Below, piece by piece: positions 7,945-16,185 of a stretch of DNA of 47,909 bases. Position 1 is the first letter of the stretch; each line of letters opens with the position of its first letter. The position numbers were made by a program, and so were the translations under genes. A model generated the notes under the pieces. It saw nothing but the letters and a program-made list of their open reading frames with translations, searched no databases and was not told the origin of the DNA. Source of the stretch: an uncultured Christensenellaceae bacterium (GTDB taxonomy: Bacteria > Bacillota > Clostridia > Christensenellales > Christensenellaceae); the NCBI GenBank assembly GCA_910588425.1, contig CAJUPM010000005.1, positions 3,973 to 51,881 on the forward strand, read 5' to 3'.

Positions 7945-9069
7945 ATGGGCAGAAAGCCAGGTGCAATGAAAATGAAAAGAAGGAAGTTCCGCCCCAGGGC
8001 CGGGTTTTATATCTCGCTGGCCGCGGCGGGCTTTGCCCTGCTCATTTTGCTTTATCTCGTGCTGTTTACCGGGCTGTTCCGGCCGCCCGAGTATTTTTTC
8101 CGGCTGGGCGCGGCAGAAGGCGCGCAGATTTCCGCCGCCGACTCCTCCACGCTCTATTCCCTCAAGGGGACGACGCTGTATGCCTCGGATTTGCAGGGCG
8201 AAAACAAATGGGCGTATAAATTCTCCTCCGGGCAAATGCAGCTTTGCTCGAGCCAGAAGCTGGTCTGCCTGTATTCCGAGCAGACGGCCATGCTCATCAG
8301 CGCGGAAAAAACTCCGCTCTTCACGCTGCCCCCCTCGGATTACACGATTCACGACGTCCAGTGCGGGCAAAACAGCATTGCCCTGCTCTGCACACTGCCC
8401 GAGCAGAGCGCGCAGTATCTGCGCATCTTCGATACCAGCGGCAAGGAGCTTGACCGCATCGAGCTGCCCGGCTCGCCCGTGCTCAAAATGGGCTTTTACG
8501 GCGAGAGCGACAACTTCTGGTATCTGACGCTGGACAGCTCGGGCGTGGAAGTGGTCTCGACGGTCACCATCACGGTGCCCTCCCAGCAGAAGCTGATTGG
8601 CATTTACAATATCTACGGCCAGCTCATCAGCGACGTTACCTTCTTCGGCTCGGACCTATATCTTTCGGATACCACTTCGCTCTCGGTCTACAACACCTTC
8701 GACCAGGCCAAACAGAGCGAGACCTTCATCTACGGCACCAAGCTGGCCGACACCTTTGCCGCAAAAGACGACCTGATTTTGGCATATGTGCCCACGTCAA
8801 GCGTGGACGGCAGCACCTATACCGTGCGCCTGCTCTCCCGCAAAGGGCTGGATACGCTCATCCAGCTGCCCTCGGGCATCTCGAATTTCGCGTTATCCGG
8901 CAAATATATCTACTGCTTCTCCAAAGATACCATCTATCTTTATGCGCATACCGGCGAGTTTGTCAAATCCATCCCCATCGAATTTGAGCTGACTTCCTTC
9001 CGCAAGCTCTGCCCGGGCGCGGTTCTTCTGGGCAGCCCGGAAGGGCTCTATACCATGCCGCTTTCCTAA
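7945..9069 (+). CDS. Single-pass membrane protein with propeller-like outer domain (DUF5711-like)
   Basis: A 374-residue protein of unknown function. After a strongly basic N-terminus (KMKRRKFRPR) there is one hydrophobic helix at about 26-46 (FALLILLYLVLFTGLF), consistent with a membrane anchor and a large outside domain. The remainder is rich in short beta-strand repeats of the type xLYxSDLQGE, LYLSDTTSLSVYN and YIYCFSKDTIYLY, as in beta-propellers. I recall DUF5711 proteins with this layout in Clostridia, often next to cvpA as here (17 bases apart), but I could not check it. The start is supported by AGAAAGG seven bases upstream. Confidence 0.7.
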   Translation: MGRKPGAMKMKRRKFRPRAGFYISLAAAGFALLILLYLVLFTGLFRPPEYFFRLGAAEGAQISAADSSTLYSLKGTTLYASDLQGENKWAYKFSSGQMQLCSSQKLVCLYSEQTAMLISAEKTPLFTLPPSDYTIHDVQCGQNSIALLCTLPEQSAQYLRIFDTSGKELDRIELPGSPVLKMGFYGESDNFWYLTLDSSGVEVVSTVTITVPSQQKLIGIYNIYGQLISDVTFFGSDLYLSDTTSLSVYNTFDQAKQSETFIYGTKLADTFAAKDDLILAYVPTSSVDGSTYTVRLLSRKGLDTLIQLPSGISNFALSGKYIYCFSKDTIYLYAHTGEFVKSIPIEFELTSFRKLCPGAVLLGSPEGLYTMPLS

Positions 9070-9086
9070 TTTTACGGAGGTTTGCC

Positions 9087-9791
9087 ATGAATATCATCGA
9101 TTTCGCGGTTCTCTTTATCCTGCTGCTCTATGTGTTAAACGGCCTGCACAAAGGCTTTCTGGCCTCTCTGCTCAACCTGGGCGGCCTGTTTTTCTCCTGG
9201 CTGGGCGCGTTTTTGTGCTATCCCCTGCTCTCCCGGGCGTTCGCCAAGTCGGATTTCTTCTCTTCCTTCCGCTTCTATATCGAGGGCGCGGAAAAAGTGA
9301 ACAACTATGAGATGGTCAACGTGCCCGTCAGCAGCCTTTCCAGCGCGGATATCACTTCCATCATGGAAAAAGCCAAGCTCTCCTCGCCCTATCACCGGAC
9401 GATTCTGCACAACCTGGAGACTCAGGCTTTCGCCAAAGACGGGCTGACCACCGTGGGCGAGTATTTCGACATGACCATCTACTGCGTGATACTCAATATT
9501 CTGGCTTTCCTGCTGATTTTCCTGCTGCTGCGCGTGCTCTTTACCCTGCTGACCAACGCTTACAGCTACAGCCGGGAGCTCCCTCAGCTCTCCCGGTTCG
9601 ACGCGCTTTCGGGCGGCAGCATCGCTCTTTTGCGCGGCTTCTTCTCCATGCACGTTGTGTTCATGGTCATCCCCATGCTGCTCATCCTCATGCCCGTCTC
9701 CCAGCTGACGGATTTCCTCAACTCTTCGCTTACCACCTCCCTCTTCTACTCGCACAGCGCCATCCTCCCTTTCATTATGGGCAGGATATGA
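9087..9791 (+). CDS. CvpA family membrane protein
   Basis: A 234-residue protein with hydrophobic segments near residues 3-22, 27-50, 130-155 and 190-212 and the CvpA-like opening NIIDFAVLFILLLYVLNGLHKGF. CvpA proteins are small integral membrane proteins of poorly defined role; in E. coli the name comes from colicin V production. A loop of about 80 residues separates the second and third membrane segments. It is co-transcribed with the DUF5711-like gene. A plus-orientation hairpin module starts about 10 bases after the stop codon. Confidence 0.75.
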   Translation: MNIIDFAVLFILLLYVLNGLHKGFLASLLNLGGLFFSWLGAFLCYPLLSRAFAKSDFFSSFRFYIEGAEKVNNYEMVNVPVSSLSSADITSIMEKAKLSSPYHRTILHNLETQAFAKDGLTTVGEYFDMTIYCVILNILAFLLIFLLLRVLFTLLTNAYSYSRELPQLSRFDALSGGSIALLRGFFSMHVVFMVIPMLLILMPVSQLTDFLNSSLTTSLFYSHSAILPFIMGRI

Positions 9792-9967
9792 CGCGGGGAA
9801 AAGGGCAAGGGCCTCTCTTTATCATGGGGGCAGGCCCCCATACCCCCTTACTGGGAATCATGAAAGTGGAACGCGCGCGGCATGCAAGGCATGTGCCCGC
9901 TGGCGGACTGGCTGCCAGCTTCGCGTGCGGAGTTGAAAGATTCTGCTGCTCTGTCATTCGGGTATAG
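9792..9967 (+). repeat. Hairpin module and core after cvpA
   Basis: AAGGGCAAGGGC hexamers and the hairpin CATGGGGGC-AG-GCCCCCAT (about 9824-9842) follow the cvpA stop codon in sense orientation. One plus-orientation core follows and ends in CATTCGGGTATAG at about 9966. Confidence 0.8.
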
Positions 9968-10013
9968 AAAAGGCGATGCTGGATAAGCAAATATCCTCTG
10001 CATCGCCTTTTTT
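9968..10013. terminator. Bidirectional intrinsic terminator
   Basis: AAAAGGCGATGC and GCATCGCCTTTTTT form a 10-bp stem with an inner GGATA/TATCC helix. T-tracts are available on both strands. It lies between cvpA (plus) and the XRE gene (minus), so it can end both transcripts. Confidence 0.85.
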
Positions 10014-10084
10014 ATGATTGGAAACCAGCTTGCCGCGCCCGAACAATAGGATAACCCCGCACGTGGAGCTGTGCAGACGCGCAA

Positions 10085-10318
10085 TCAATGCTCGATAAAA
10101 AGCTGATACGGCTCAATCTCAAGAATCCTGCAAAGCCGGAACAAAATATCCAGCGACGGCACTTTGTGAACACCGTCTGCCTCCAGGTGGCTGATGTGCG
10201 TGCGGGAGATATTCGCCTTCAGCGCCAGTCCTTCCTGCGTCAACCCCTTCTTTTTGCGGTACAAAGCAATGTTGTGTCCGATGATCTGATAATACCGACT
10301 GTAATTTTCCATGAGCAC
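10085..10318 (-). CDS. XRE-type HTH transcription regulator
   Basis: A 77-residue protein that is almost entirely one Cro/C1-type helix-turn-helix domain (GHNIALYRKKKGLTQEGLALKANISRTHISHLE), followed by a hydrophobic helix pair (PSLDILFRLCRILEIEPYQLF). It has no extra domain. It is divergent from a small TTG-start gene, with two TTGCTAG-N7-CTAGCAA-like sites between them, so self-regulation and control of the partner are likely. Met1 and Met3 are both possible starts. The arrangement is repeated at 22417 and 32827 with unrelated partners. Confidence 0.85.
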   Translation of the reverse strand: MLMENYSRYYQIIGHNIALYRKKKGLTQEGLALKANISRTHISHLEADGVHKVPSLDILFRLCRILEIEPYQLFIEH

Positions 10319-10331
10319 CCTCCTGCCTATT

Positions 10332-10390
10332 ATGCTAGCTAAAAACTAGCAAGGTATTGCTTGCTTATAGCTAGCAAAATGTGGTATGAT
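10332..10390. promoter_or_regulatory. Paired palindromic operators and promoter between XRE gene and small gene
   Basis: Two sites with seven-base arms and seven-base spacers are visible: ATGCTAG-N7-CTAGCAA at 10332-10352 and TTGCTTG-N7-CTAGCAA at 10357-10377. Their centres are 25 bp apart. A plus-strand promoter candidate TTGCTT-N18-TATGAT (10361-10390) overlaps the second site. The likely binder is the adjacent XRE protein, by inference from position. Confidence 0.7.
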
Positions 10391-10446
10391 AAGAAAAAAG
10401 CGCGGAAAATACCGCGCTGAACTGGAAATACAGGGAGGAAAACCGG

Positions 10447-10689
10447 TTGGAGCCACAGGAAACAGAGCTCATCCGCATTGTGCTGGATCGGCCGCGGGAA
10501 GCGCCTGTCTCGGCAGAGGAGATTTGCCGCGCCAAAAAAACGCGCGCCTATCAGCTGCTGCGCGGGATACAGGAAGCTTTGCAGGATGACACTCTGCAAG
10601 ACCCAGAGTGTTTTTGGCGCATCGAGCATTTGGTCTGCCTATTTGAAGAAAATGGCCTGGACGCGGGTGTCCGGCATGATTTTGGCTAA
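10447..10689 (+). CDS. Small protein, partner of XRE regulator
   Basis: An 80-residue acidic protein with no family I recognise. It opens with EPQETELIRIVLDRPREAPV and looks mostly helical (RAYQLLRGIQEALQDD, RIEHLVCLFEENG). The start is a TTG with GGGAGG nine bases upstream; no ATG in this frame fits better. The gene is divergent from an XRE regulator across paired operators and ends in its own T-tract terminator. The context suggests a regulated accessory gene, possibly a toxin or an adaptor, but nothing in the sequence shows the activity. Confidence 0.6.
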   Translation: MEPQETELIRIVLDRPREAPVSAEEICRAKKTRAYQLLRGIQEALQDDTLQDPECFWRIEHLVCLFEENGLDAGVRHDFG

Positions 10690-10701
10690 AAAGCGAAAAA
10701 T

Positions 10702-10736
10702 AAAAAACGCCGATGATTGTCTCATCAGCGTTTTTT
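10702..10736 (+). terminator. Intrinsic terminator of the small gene
   Basis: AACGCCGATGA-TTGT-CTCATCAGCGTT pairs over about 11 bp with one mismatch and is followed by TTTTTTATTTT. It starts about 12 bases after the stop codon. Confidence 0.85.
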
Positions 10737-10741
10737 ATTTT

Positions 10742-11112
10742 ATTCACCCGAATGGCAGGGTGGCGAAATCTGTCATTTCTGCACGCGAAGCCAACAGTCA
10801 GCCCGCCAGAGAGTAAATGCTCTCTCATGCCGTGTCCGCCGCACGAAATCTGTTTCCGCGCTACCCCATTTCCATATCCAAGGGGGTATGGGGGCCTGCC
10901 GCACCCGAATGATGGGAATGCAGGGATTGTTAGCTCCGCACGCGCCGCTGGAAGCTAGCTATTCAGAGAGCAAATGCTCCCCCATACTGCGCCCGCCGCA
11001 CGCACTTTCTCCGCGCATGTTCCATTTCCATGATTCCCAGTAAGGGGTATGGGGGCGTGCCCCCATGGCTAAGAATAGCCCTTGACCTTGACCCCTCACC
11101 CCTGCCCTTGCC
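10742..11112 (-). repeat. Repeat island downstream of the metallohydrolase gene
   Basis: Two minus-orientation cores start at about 10745 and 10901. The first ends in a half hairpin TATGGGGGCCTGCC that is fused directly to GCACCCGAAT of the second core (junction 10900/10901). A full minus-orientation hairpin lies at about 11048-11067, followed by GCCCTTGACC hexamers up to the stop codon of the metallohydrolase. Confidence 0.8.
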
Positions 11113-11973
11113 TCAGACCTCCAGCCGCAAACCGTCGTAAGCGATGGCGTAGCCCCGGGGCTCTGCCCAGGCGGAAAGCGCCGCGTGGGAAGGATTGCCC
11201 TCGTGCGAGAGATGCGTCGCCAGCACAGCGCCGCCCTCTGCCAGCAGGTGATGCGCGCGCAAAAGCCGCGCCACCTCGGCAACCTGATCTGCGTTCATGT
11301 GCCCCTGGCCGGGCGTATCCGGGCCGTAGGTGTGATCCAAAACCGCGCAGGAAAGCGGGTGCCCCCAGCTGCGCAGTGCCGCCCAAATGGCGGCGTCGAA
11401 GAACAGCGAATCCGTCCCGTAAAGCAGGGCGGCCTTGCCATCCCAAACGGCATAGAGCAGAGAGCCGCCGTCAGTATCGTGCGCCGAGGGCAGAGGCAGA
11501 ATATGGTAACGCCCCAGCCGCAGTTCTTTGCCCGGCTCTGCGGCGCGAAAATGCAGGCGCAGGCGTGCCTGCCAGCTCTCATCGAACAGCGAAGCGCCCG
11601 CCTCTTCCCGGCTGAGGGCGGCAGAGAGCGCCAGCGCGGCAGGCCGGGAGGCGCAGAGCGTCAGCGGCGCGATCTCGTCATCCGCCGTGGCGTATTCGGC
11701 CAGGCGCGTAACCAGATGCCCGGCATCGAAGTGATCCGAGTGGGCATGGGTCTGGAGCAGATAGCGGACGCGGGAGAGGTCTTCCCTCAGGCGCAGGGCG
11801 CTGGCCGGGGCATCCGGCCCCAGATCCAACAGCAAATCCTGGTTGACCAGCAGGCTGGAGCGGGCTCGGCAGTCCTTGCCGCCCGTCTGCCTGGCGGCCG
11901 TGCAGGCGGCGCACCGGCAAAAGGGCAGGGGACAGGCTGTGGCCGCGGCAGTTCCAAGAAATGTTAGGCGCAT
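11113..11973 (-). CDS. MBL-fold metallohydrolase, PhnP-like phosphodiesterase
   Basis: A 286-residue metallo-beta-lactamase-fold protein. The dinuclear metal motif H76-A-H78-S-D80-H81 is intact, and further metal ligands are plausible in SAHDTDG, YGTDS and THLSHEG. The N-terminus MRLTFLGTAA with C14, C19, C21 and C24 matches the zinc knuckle of PhnP-type phosphoribosyl cyclic phosphodiesterases. No phosphonate genes lie nearby, so the substrate is open. It stands alone between repeat islands, with a sense hairpin module after its stop codon. Confidence 0.82.
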   Translation of the reverse strand: MRLTFLGTAAATACPLPFCRCAACTAARQTGGKDCRARSSLLVNQDLLLDLGPDAPASALRLREDLSRVRYLLQTHAHSDHFDAGHLVTRLAEYATADDEIAPLTLCASRPAALALSAALSREEAGASLFDESWQARLRLHFRAAEPGKELRLGRYHILPLPSAHDTDGGSLLYAVWDGKAALLYGTDSLFFDAAIWAALRSWGHPLSCAVLDHTYGPDTPGQGHMNADQVAEVARLLRAHHLLAEGGAVLATHLSHEGNPSHAALSAWAEPRGYAIAYDGLRLEV

Positions 11974-12645
11974 AAGCTCTCCTTTCCGGCAAAACGATTT
12001 ACCTTATTCTATGCGGAAAGGCTGCCTCGTGTCAATCAAAACGGGGGCAAAGGTCAAGGGCGATGGGTGAACATGGGGGCAGAAGGTCAAGGCCGTTAGG
12101 GTCAAGGTCAAGGGCTATTCTTAAACATGGGGGCAAGCCCCCATACCCCCTACTATATGATCAGGATGGGAACTGCCGAAAGAAAACATGTGCGGAAGGC
12201 AGAGCACGGGAGAGCATTTCTTCTCTGGCAAGCTGGCTGGCGGTTTCGCGTGTGGGACTGTCAGATTCCGCCGCCCCACCAATCGGGTATCGCCCTCCGC
12301 AGGAGCGCGTGCGGAAATAACAGTTGTTGCATTCTTATCAATCGGGTGCGGCACGCCCCCATCCCCCCCTACTTGGGTATAAAAATGGGATAGTATGAAA
12401 ATAGGTTTCGTGCGGCGGGCACATCATGAGAGAGCATTTGCTCTCTGGCAGACTGGCTCCCAGCGCCGCGTGCGGGACTGACAGGCTTCGGTCATTATCA
12501 ATCGGGTGCAGCGCCGCGTGCGGGAATAACAGGTTCCGCCGCCCCGCCATTCGGATATTGCCCTCCGCAGGAGCACGTGCGGGACTGATAGGTTCTGCCG
12601 CCCCGCCATTCGGGTGTGAAAAGCTTGACTTAAAGTCTGCTTCAA
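11974..12645. repeat. Repeat island between metallohydrolase and aldo/keto reductase
   Basis: No gene. It begins next to the metallohydrolase start with AAGGTCAAGGGC hexamers (12050-12115) and a plus-orientation hairpin at about 12127-12146. Four plus-orientation cores follow, ending at about 12290, 12345, 12555 and 12617. The second is fused to a half hairpin (CGGGTGCGGC then GCCCCCAT) near 12350. Confidence 0.8.
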
Positions 12646-12684
12646 GGTTTATCATAAAACTATCTTGCAAGAAGGAGAAAAACG

Positions 12685-13722
12685 ATGCAGTACAGCAGTC
12701 TTGGAAACAGTGATTTGAAGGTCTCGCGCATCTGCATGGGGTGCATGGGCTTTGGCGATGCGCAAAACGGCCAGCATTCCTGGACGGTGGACGAGGCGCA
12801 TTCCCGGGAAATCATCCGCCGGGGGCTGGAGCTGGGCGTGAACTTTTTCGATACCGCCATTGCCTACCAGAGCGGCACCAGCGAACAGTATCTGGGCCGG
12901 GCACTGCGGGATTTCGCGCGGCGGGAGGATGTCGTCGTGGCGACCAAGTTCCTGCCCAGAACGCCGGAGGAAATCGCCGGGGGCGTCTCCGGGCAGGAGC
13001 ACATCGCCCGGATGCTGGATAAAAGCCTGGAAAACCTGGGGATGGAATATGTAGACCTGTATATCTACCATATGTGGGACTACCAGACCCCGCTCTGCGA
13101 TATCATGGAGGGGCTGAACCGGGTGGTGCGGCAGGGCAAGGCGCGCTATATCGGCATTTCCAACTGCTTTGCCTTTCAGCTTGCCCAGGCCAACGCCCTG
13201 GCCGAGCGGGAAGGGTTTGCGCAGTTTGTCTCGGTTCAGGGGCATTATAACCTGATTTTCCGGGAAGAGGAGCGGGAGATGGCCAAACTCTGCGCCCAGG
13301 AGAACATCGCCATGACGCCTTACAGTGCGCTGGCCGGCGGGCGGCTGGCAAAGCGCCCGGGGGAAAGCTCCAAGCGGCTTTTGGAGGACAGCTACGCCCA
13401 GCTCAAATACGACGCCGCGGCAGAGCAGGACGCGGCCGTCATCGCGCGGGTGGCCGAACTGGCCGAGCGGCGGGGCGTTTCCATGACGGAAATCTCTCTG
13501 GCATGGCTGCTCACCAAGGTTACGGCACCGGTGGTCGGGGCGACCAAGCTTTCGCACATCGAGGGCGCGGCCAAGGCGGTGGACCTAACGCTCAGCGAGG
13601 CCGAGCTGGGATATCTGGAGGAGCTCTATCAGCCGCACAGGCTGGTGGGCGTCATGGCGCAGAACACGGCGCAGGACGCGGGCAAGCGCCACGTCTGGTC
13701 GACCGGCAATCAGAAGATTTAG
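12685..13722 (+). CDS. Aldo/keto reductase
   Basis: A 345-residue NADPH-dependent oxidoreductase of the aldo/keto reductase TIM-barrel family. The catalytic set is visible: D56 and Y61 in FFDTAIAYQSG, K88 in ATKF and H129 in YIYHMWD. The cofactor end is typical (GARYIGISNC, VVGATKLSHIEGA). The protein opens MQYSSLGNSDLKVSRICMGCMGFG, as in the voltage-channel-beta/YhdN-like branch. The physiological substrate is unknown. GAAGGAG lies 9-10 bases before the start. It is monocistronic, with a sense hairpin module after the stop codon. Confidence 0.9.
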   Translation: MQYSSLGNSDLKVSRICMGCMGFGDAQNGQHSWTVDEAHSREIIRRGLELGVNFFDTAIAYQSGTSEQYLGRALRDFARREDVVVATKFLPRTPEEIAGGVSGQEHIARMLDKSLENLGMEYVDLYIYHMWDYQTPLCDIMEGLNRVVRQGKARYIGISNCFAFQLAQANALAEREGFAQFVSVQGHYNLIFREEEREMAKLCAQENIAMTPYSALAGGRLAKRPGESSKRLLEDSYAQLKYDAAAEQDAAVIARVAELAERRGVSMTEISLAWLLTKVTAPVVGATKLSHIEGAAKAVDLTLSEAELGYLEELYQPHRLVGVMAQNTAQDAGKRHVWSTGNQKI

Positions 13723-14479
13723 AGAAGGGCAAGGGAGAAGATCAAGGGCGTTAGGGGCAAGGTCAAGGGCCATCCTTAAACATGGGGCAAGCCCCATACC
13801 CCATATAATAAAAAAGGCGGTGCCGGATGAATCAGTCTCCCTGCACCGTCTTTTTATTATGGAAAGCTGGTTGCGGCACCCGCTTAATAAGAATGCAACA
13901 ACTGTTATTCCTGCACGCGCTCCTGTACCCGAATGGCAGGAGGCAAAATCTGCCAGTTCCGCACGCGGCGCTGGTGGTCAGTTTGTCAGGGAGCACATGC
14001 TCGCACATGTCGTGCTTGCCGTGTGTGCCATCTCCGTATGCCGTGCGCTCCTGCACCCGATTTATAATGCATCAAAGCCTGCCAGTTCCGCTCGCACCGC
14101 TAGGAGCCAGTCAGCCAGAGGGCACATACTCCCCCATTCTTTGCCCGCCGCACGCGCTTTGTCCCCGCACTATCCCATTTTTAATATCCCAAGTAAGGGG
14201 GTATGGGGGCGTTGCCGCACCCGATTGATAAGAATGCAACAACTGTTATTCCTGCACGCGCTCCTGCACCCGATTTATAATGCATCGAAGCCTGCCAGCC
14301 CCACACACGCCGCCGAAAATCAGCCAATCAGAAAGCAAATGCTCCCCCATTCTCTGCCCGCCGCACGCGCTTTGTTCCCGCGCTATCCCATTTTTATTAT
14401 CCCAAGTAAGGGGTATGGGGGCTTGCCCCCATGTTTAAGGATGGCCCTTGACCTTGACCCTAACAGCCTTACCCTTCCC
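13723..14479. repeat. Repeat island between aldo/keto reductase and parB
   Basis: A clear example of the two-ended layout. Plus-orientation AAGGGCAAGG hexamers and a hairpin (about 13780-13797) follow the reductase. A terminator and four minus-orientation cores come next. A half hairpin fused to a core at 14216/14217 and a minus-orientation hairpin at about 14415-14434, with GCCCTTGACC hexamers, lead to the parB stop codon. Ends and hairpins are inverted repeats of each other. Confidence 0.82.
13810..13856. terminator. Bidirectional terminator inside the island
   Basis: AAAAAAGGCGGTGC pairs with GCACCGTCTTTTT, with an inner GGA/TCC pair. It closely resembles the terminator at 18157-18204, which occupies the same place after a plus-orientation hairpin module. 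Confidence 0.8.
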
Positions 14480-15331
14480 CTACTTTCTCTTCAGAAAATC
14501 GTAGAGCGCGTAGAGCTGTTCCTTCGAGTAGTATTCCAGCGTAATCTTGCCCCGCTCATCCGTGCCCGAAAGCTGTACCTTGGTCTCGTAGAGCTCGCCC
14601 AGCTCCTTTTCCGCGGCCTTCCACTCGGTGCTCTTGCGCCGGGCCGCTTTGGGCTTTTCCGGCTGTTCCTGCTGCATGCGCGCAGCCAGCGCCTCGGTCT
14701 GCCGCACAGAGAGCCCCTCTCTTACGACAATCTCAGCCGCTTCGTCCATCCGCGCCCCAAGGGGCAAAAGCGCCCGGGCATGGCCGCCGGTCAGCGCGCC
14801 CTGCAAAACCTGCCCGCGCACGGCAGGCGTCAGCCCCATCAGCCGCAGGGTGTTGGCCACGGCAGAGCGGCTGCGCCCCAGCATGGCCGCAACCTGCTCC
14901 TGGTTCAGGCTGTATTGCTCCATCAGCCGGGCGATGGCCTCGGCCTCCTCGATGGGGTTGAGATCCTCCCGCTGGATGTTTTCAATGATGGAAAGCTGGA
15001 GCACTTCCTTCTCGTCCGCATCCTTGAGCACCGCCGGAACGCTCTTAAGCCCGGCCTTTCTGGCCGCCCGGTAGCGCCGCTCCCCGGCGATGATAGTATA
15101 CCGGCCGCCCTTGGCCTTCAAAATCAGCGGCTGCAAGATGCCGTGCTGGCGCACAGAGGCCGCCAGCTCCTCCAGCTTTTCTTCATCGAACTGCTGGCGC
15201 GGCTGCGTCTTGCAAGGGTCGATGAGGTTGACTGCGATCTCCAAAATGCCGCCCTGCGGCTGCTCTTCGGATAGCTCCATGCTGCCCATCAGCGCTCCAA
15301 GCCCTTTGCCCAGGCCTTTCTTACTGCTCAT
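14480..15331 (-). CDS. parB: Chromosome partitioning protein ParB (Spo0J)
   Basis: A 283-residue CTP-dependent clamp that loads at parS and spreads to organise the origin. The N-terminal Soj-activating segment (KKGLGKGLGALMG), the CTP-binding motif GERRYR (about 83-88) and the helix-turn-helix (SLNQEQVAAMLGRSRSAVANTL) are present. The residues that in the published ParB/Noc comparison set parS specificity fall at R155, T161, G166 and G183, the ParB-type pattern (R, T, small, G). The gene abuts soj with no gap, as one operon. Two perfect parS sites lie within 2.6 kb. Confidence 0.95.
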   Translation of the reverse strand: MSSKKGLGKGLGALMGSMELSEEQPQGGILEIAVNLIDPCKTQPRQQFDEEKLEELAASVRQHGILQPLILKAKGGRYTIIAGERRYRAARKAGLKSVPAVLKDADEKEVLQLSIIENIQREDLNPIEEAEAIARLMEQYSLNQEQVAAMLGRSRSAVANTLRLMGLTPAVRGQVLQGALTGGHARALLPLGARMDEAAEIVVREGLSVRQTEALAARMQQEQPEKPKAARRKSTEWKAAEKELGELYETKVQLSGTDERGKITLEYYSKEQLYALYDFLKRK

Positions 15332-16102
15332 CTACTCTTCCTCCCCGCATCCCAGAATTTCCTCGGCCAGGGCGATATACGCCTCCGAGCCGACGCACTT
15401 CGCATCGTATTTGGTGATGGGCAGCCCGTGGCTGGGCGCCTCACCCAGGCGGACATTGCGCGGGATGATCGCCCCGTGCACCTTGCCCGCAAAAAACCGC
15501 TTGACTTCATCCACCACCTGCATCGAGAGGTTGGTGCGCGAATCGAACATGGTCAGCACCACGCCCTCCACCTCCAGGCTCCGGTTGATATGCTTTTTCA
15601 CCAGCTTAATCGTATTCATCAGCTGGGAGAGCCCTTCCAGCGCGTAAAACTCGCACTGAATCGGGATGAGCACCTGGTTTGCCGCGGCAAAGGCGTTGAG
15701 CGTCAGCAGCCCGAGAGAAGGCGGCGCATCGATGATGATAAAGTCGTAATCCTCTTTTAATTCGGCCAGCGCCCGGGCCAGAATGGTCTCCCGGCTCATC
15801 ATGGAAACCATCTCGATTTCCGCGCCCGCCAAATCGATGTTGCTGGGCAGCAGCGCCAGATTCTCGATGCCCGTCTGCCGCACAGCCTGCCGGGCAGCAA
15901 CGCCGTTGATCATGACGTCGTAAATGGATTGCTCCACTTCCCGCTTATCCACGCCCAGCCCGCTGGTGGCGTTGCCCTGAGGGTCGCTATCGACGAGCAG
16001 CGTCCGCTGGCCCAGCTCGGCCAGGCAGGCGCTTAAATTGACGGCTGTGGTCGTCTTGCCCACGCCGCCTTTCTGATTCGCAACTACAATACTTCTCGCC
16101 AA
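15332..16102 (-). CDS. soj: ParA-type ATPase Soj
   Basis: A 256-residue deviant Walker A ATPase that works with ParB in origin segregation and, in Bacillus, controls DnaA. The motif KGGVGKTT at 11-18 carries the signature lysine. DSDPQGNATSGLG and IIIDAPPSLGLLT follow. I place the start at a TTG (16102) because GGAGG lies eight bases upstream and the protein then begins directly with ARSIVVANQKGG, the family norm. The longer frame to 16219 only translates the parS site (MFHVKH) and has no family support. Confidence 0.93.
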   Translation of the reverse strand: MARSIVVANQKGGVGKTTTAVNLSACLAELGQRTLLVDSDPQGNATSGLGVDKREVEQSIYDVMINGVAARQAVRQTGIENLALLPSNIDLAGAEIEMVSMMSRETILARALAELKEDYDFIIIDAPPSLGLLTLNAFAAANQVLIPIQCEFYALEGLSQLMNTIKLVKKHINRSLEVEGVVLTMFDSRTNLSMQVVDEVKRFFAGKVHGAIIPRNVRLGEAPSHGLPITKYDAKCVGSEAYIALAEEILGCGEEE

Positions 16103-16169
16103 TGCCCTTACCTCCAATAGATTTATGATACCAGCATCTGCCCCGCTTTTCAATCTCTTTTTCCCCCAG

Positions 16170-16185
16170 TGTTTCACGTGAAACA
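16170..16185. promoter_or_regulatory. parS site upstream of soj
   Basis: A perfect 16-bp palindrome TGTTTCACGTGAAACA, identical to the Bacillus subtilis parS consensus. It lies about 70 bases before the soj start, in the divergent region between soj and noc. Confidence 0.95.

Noticed and set aside
12797..12812. ATTCCCGGGAAAT as a Noc-binding site
   Set aside because: It lies inside the reductase gene and has one base fewer on the left than ATTTCCCGGGAAAT. With a single imperfect match, chance is likely.
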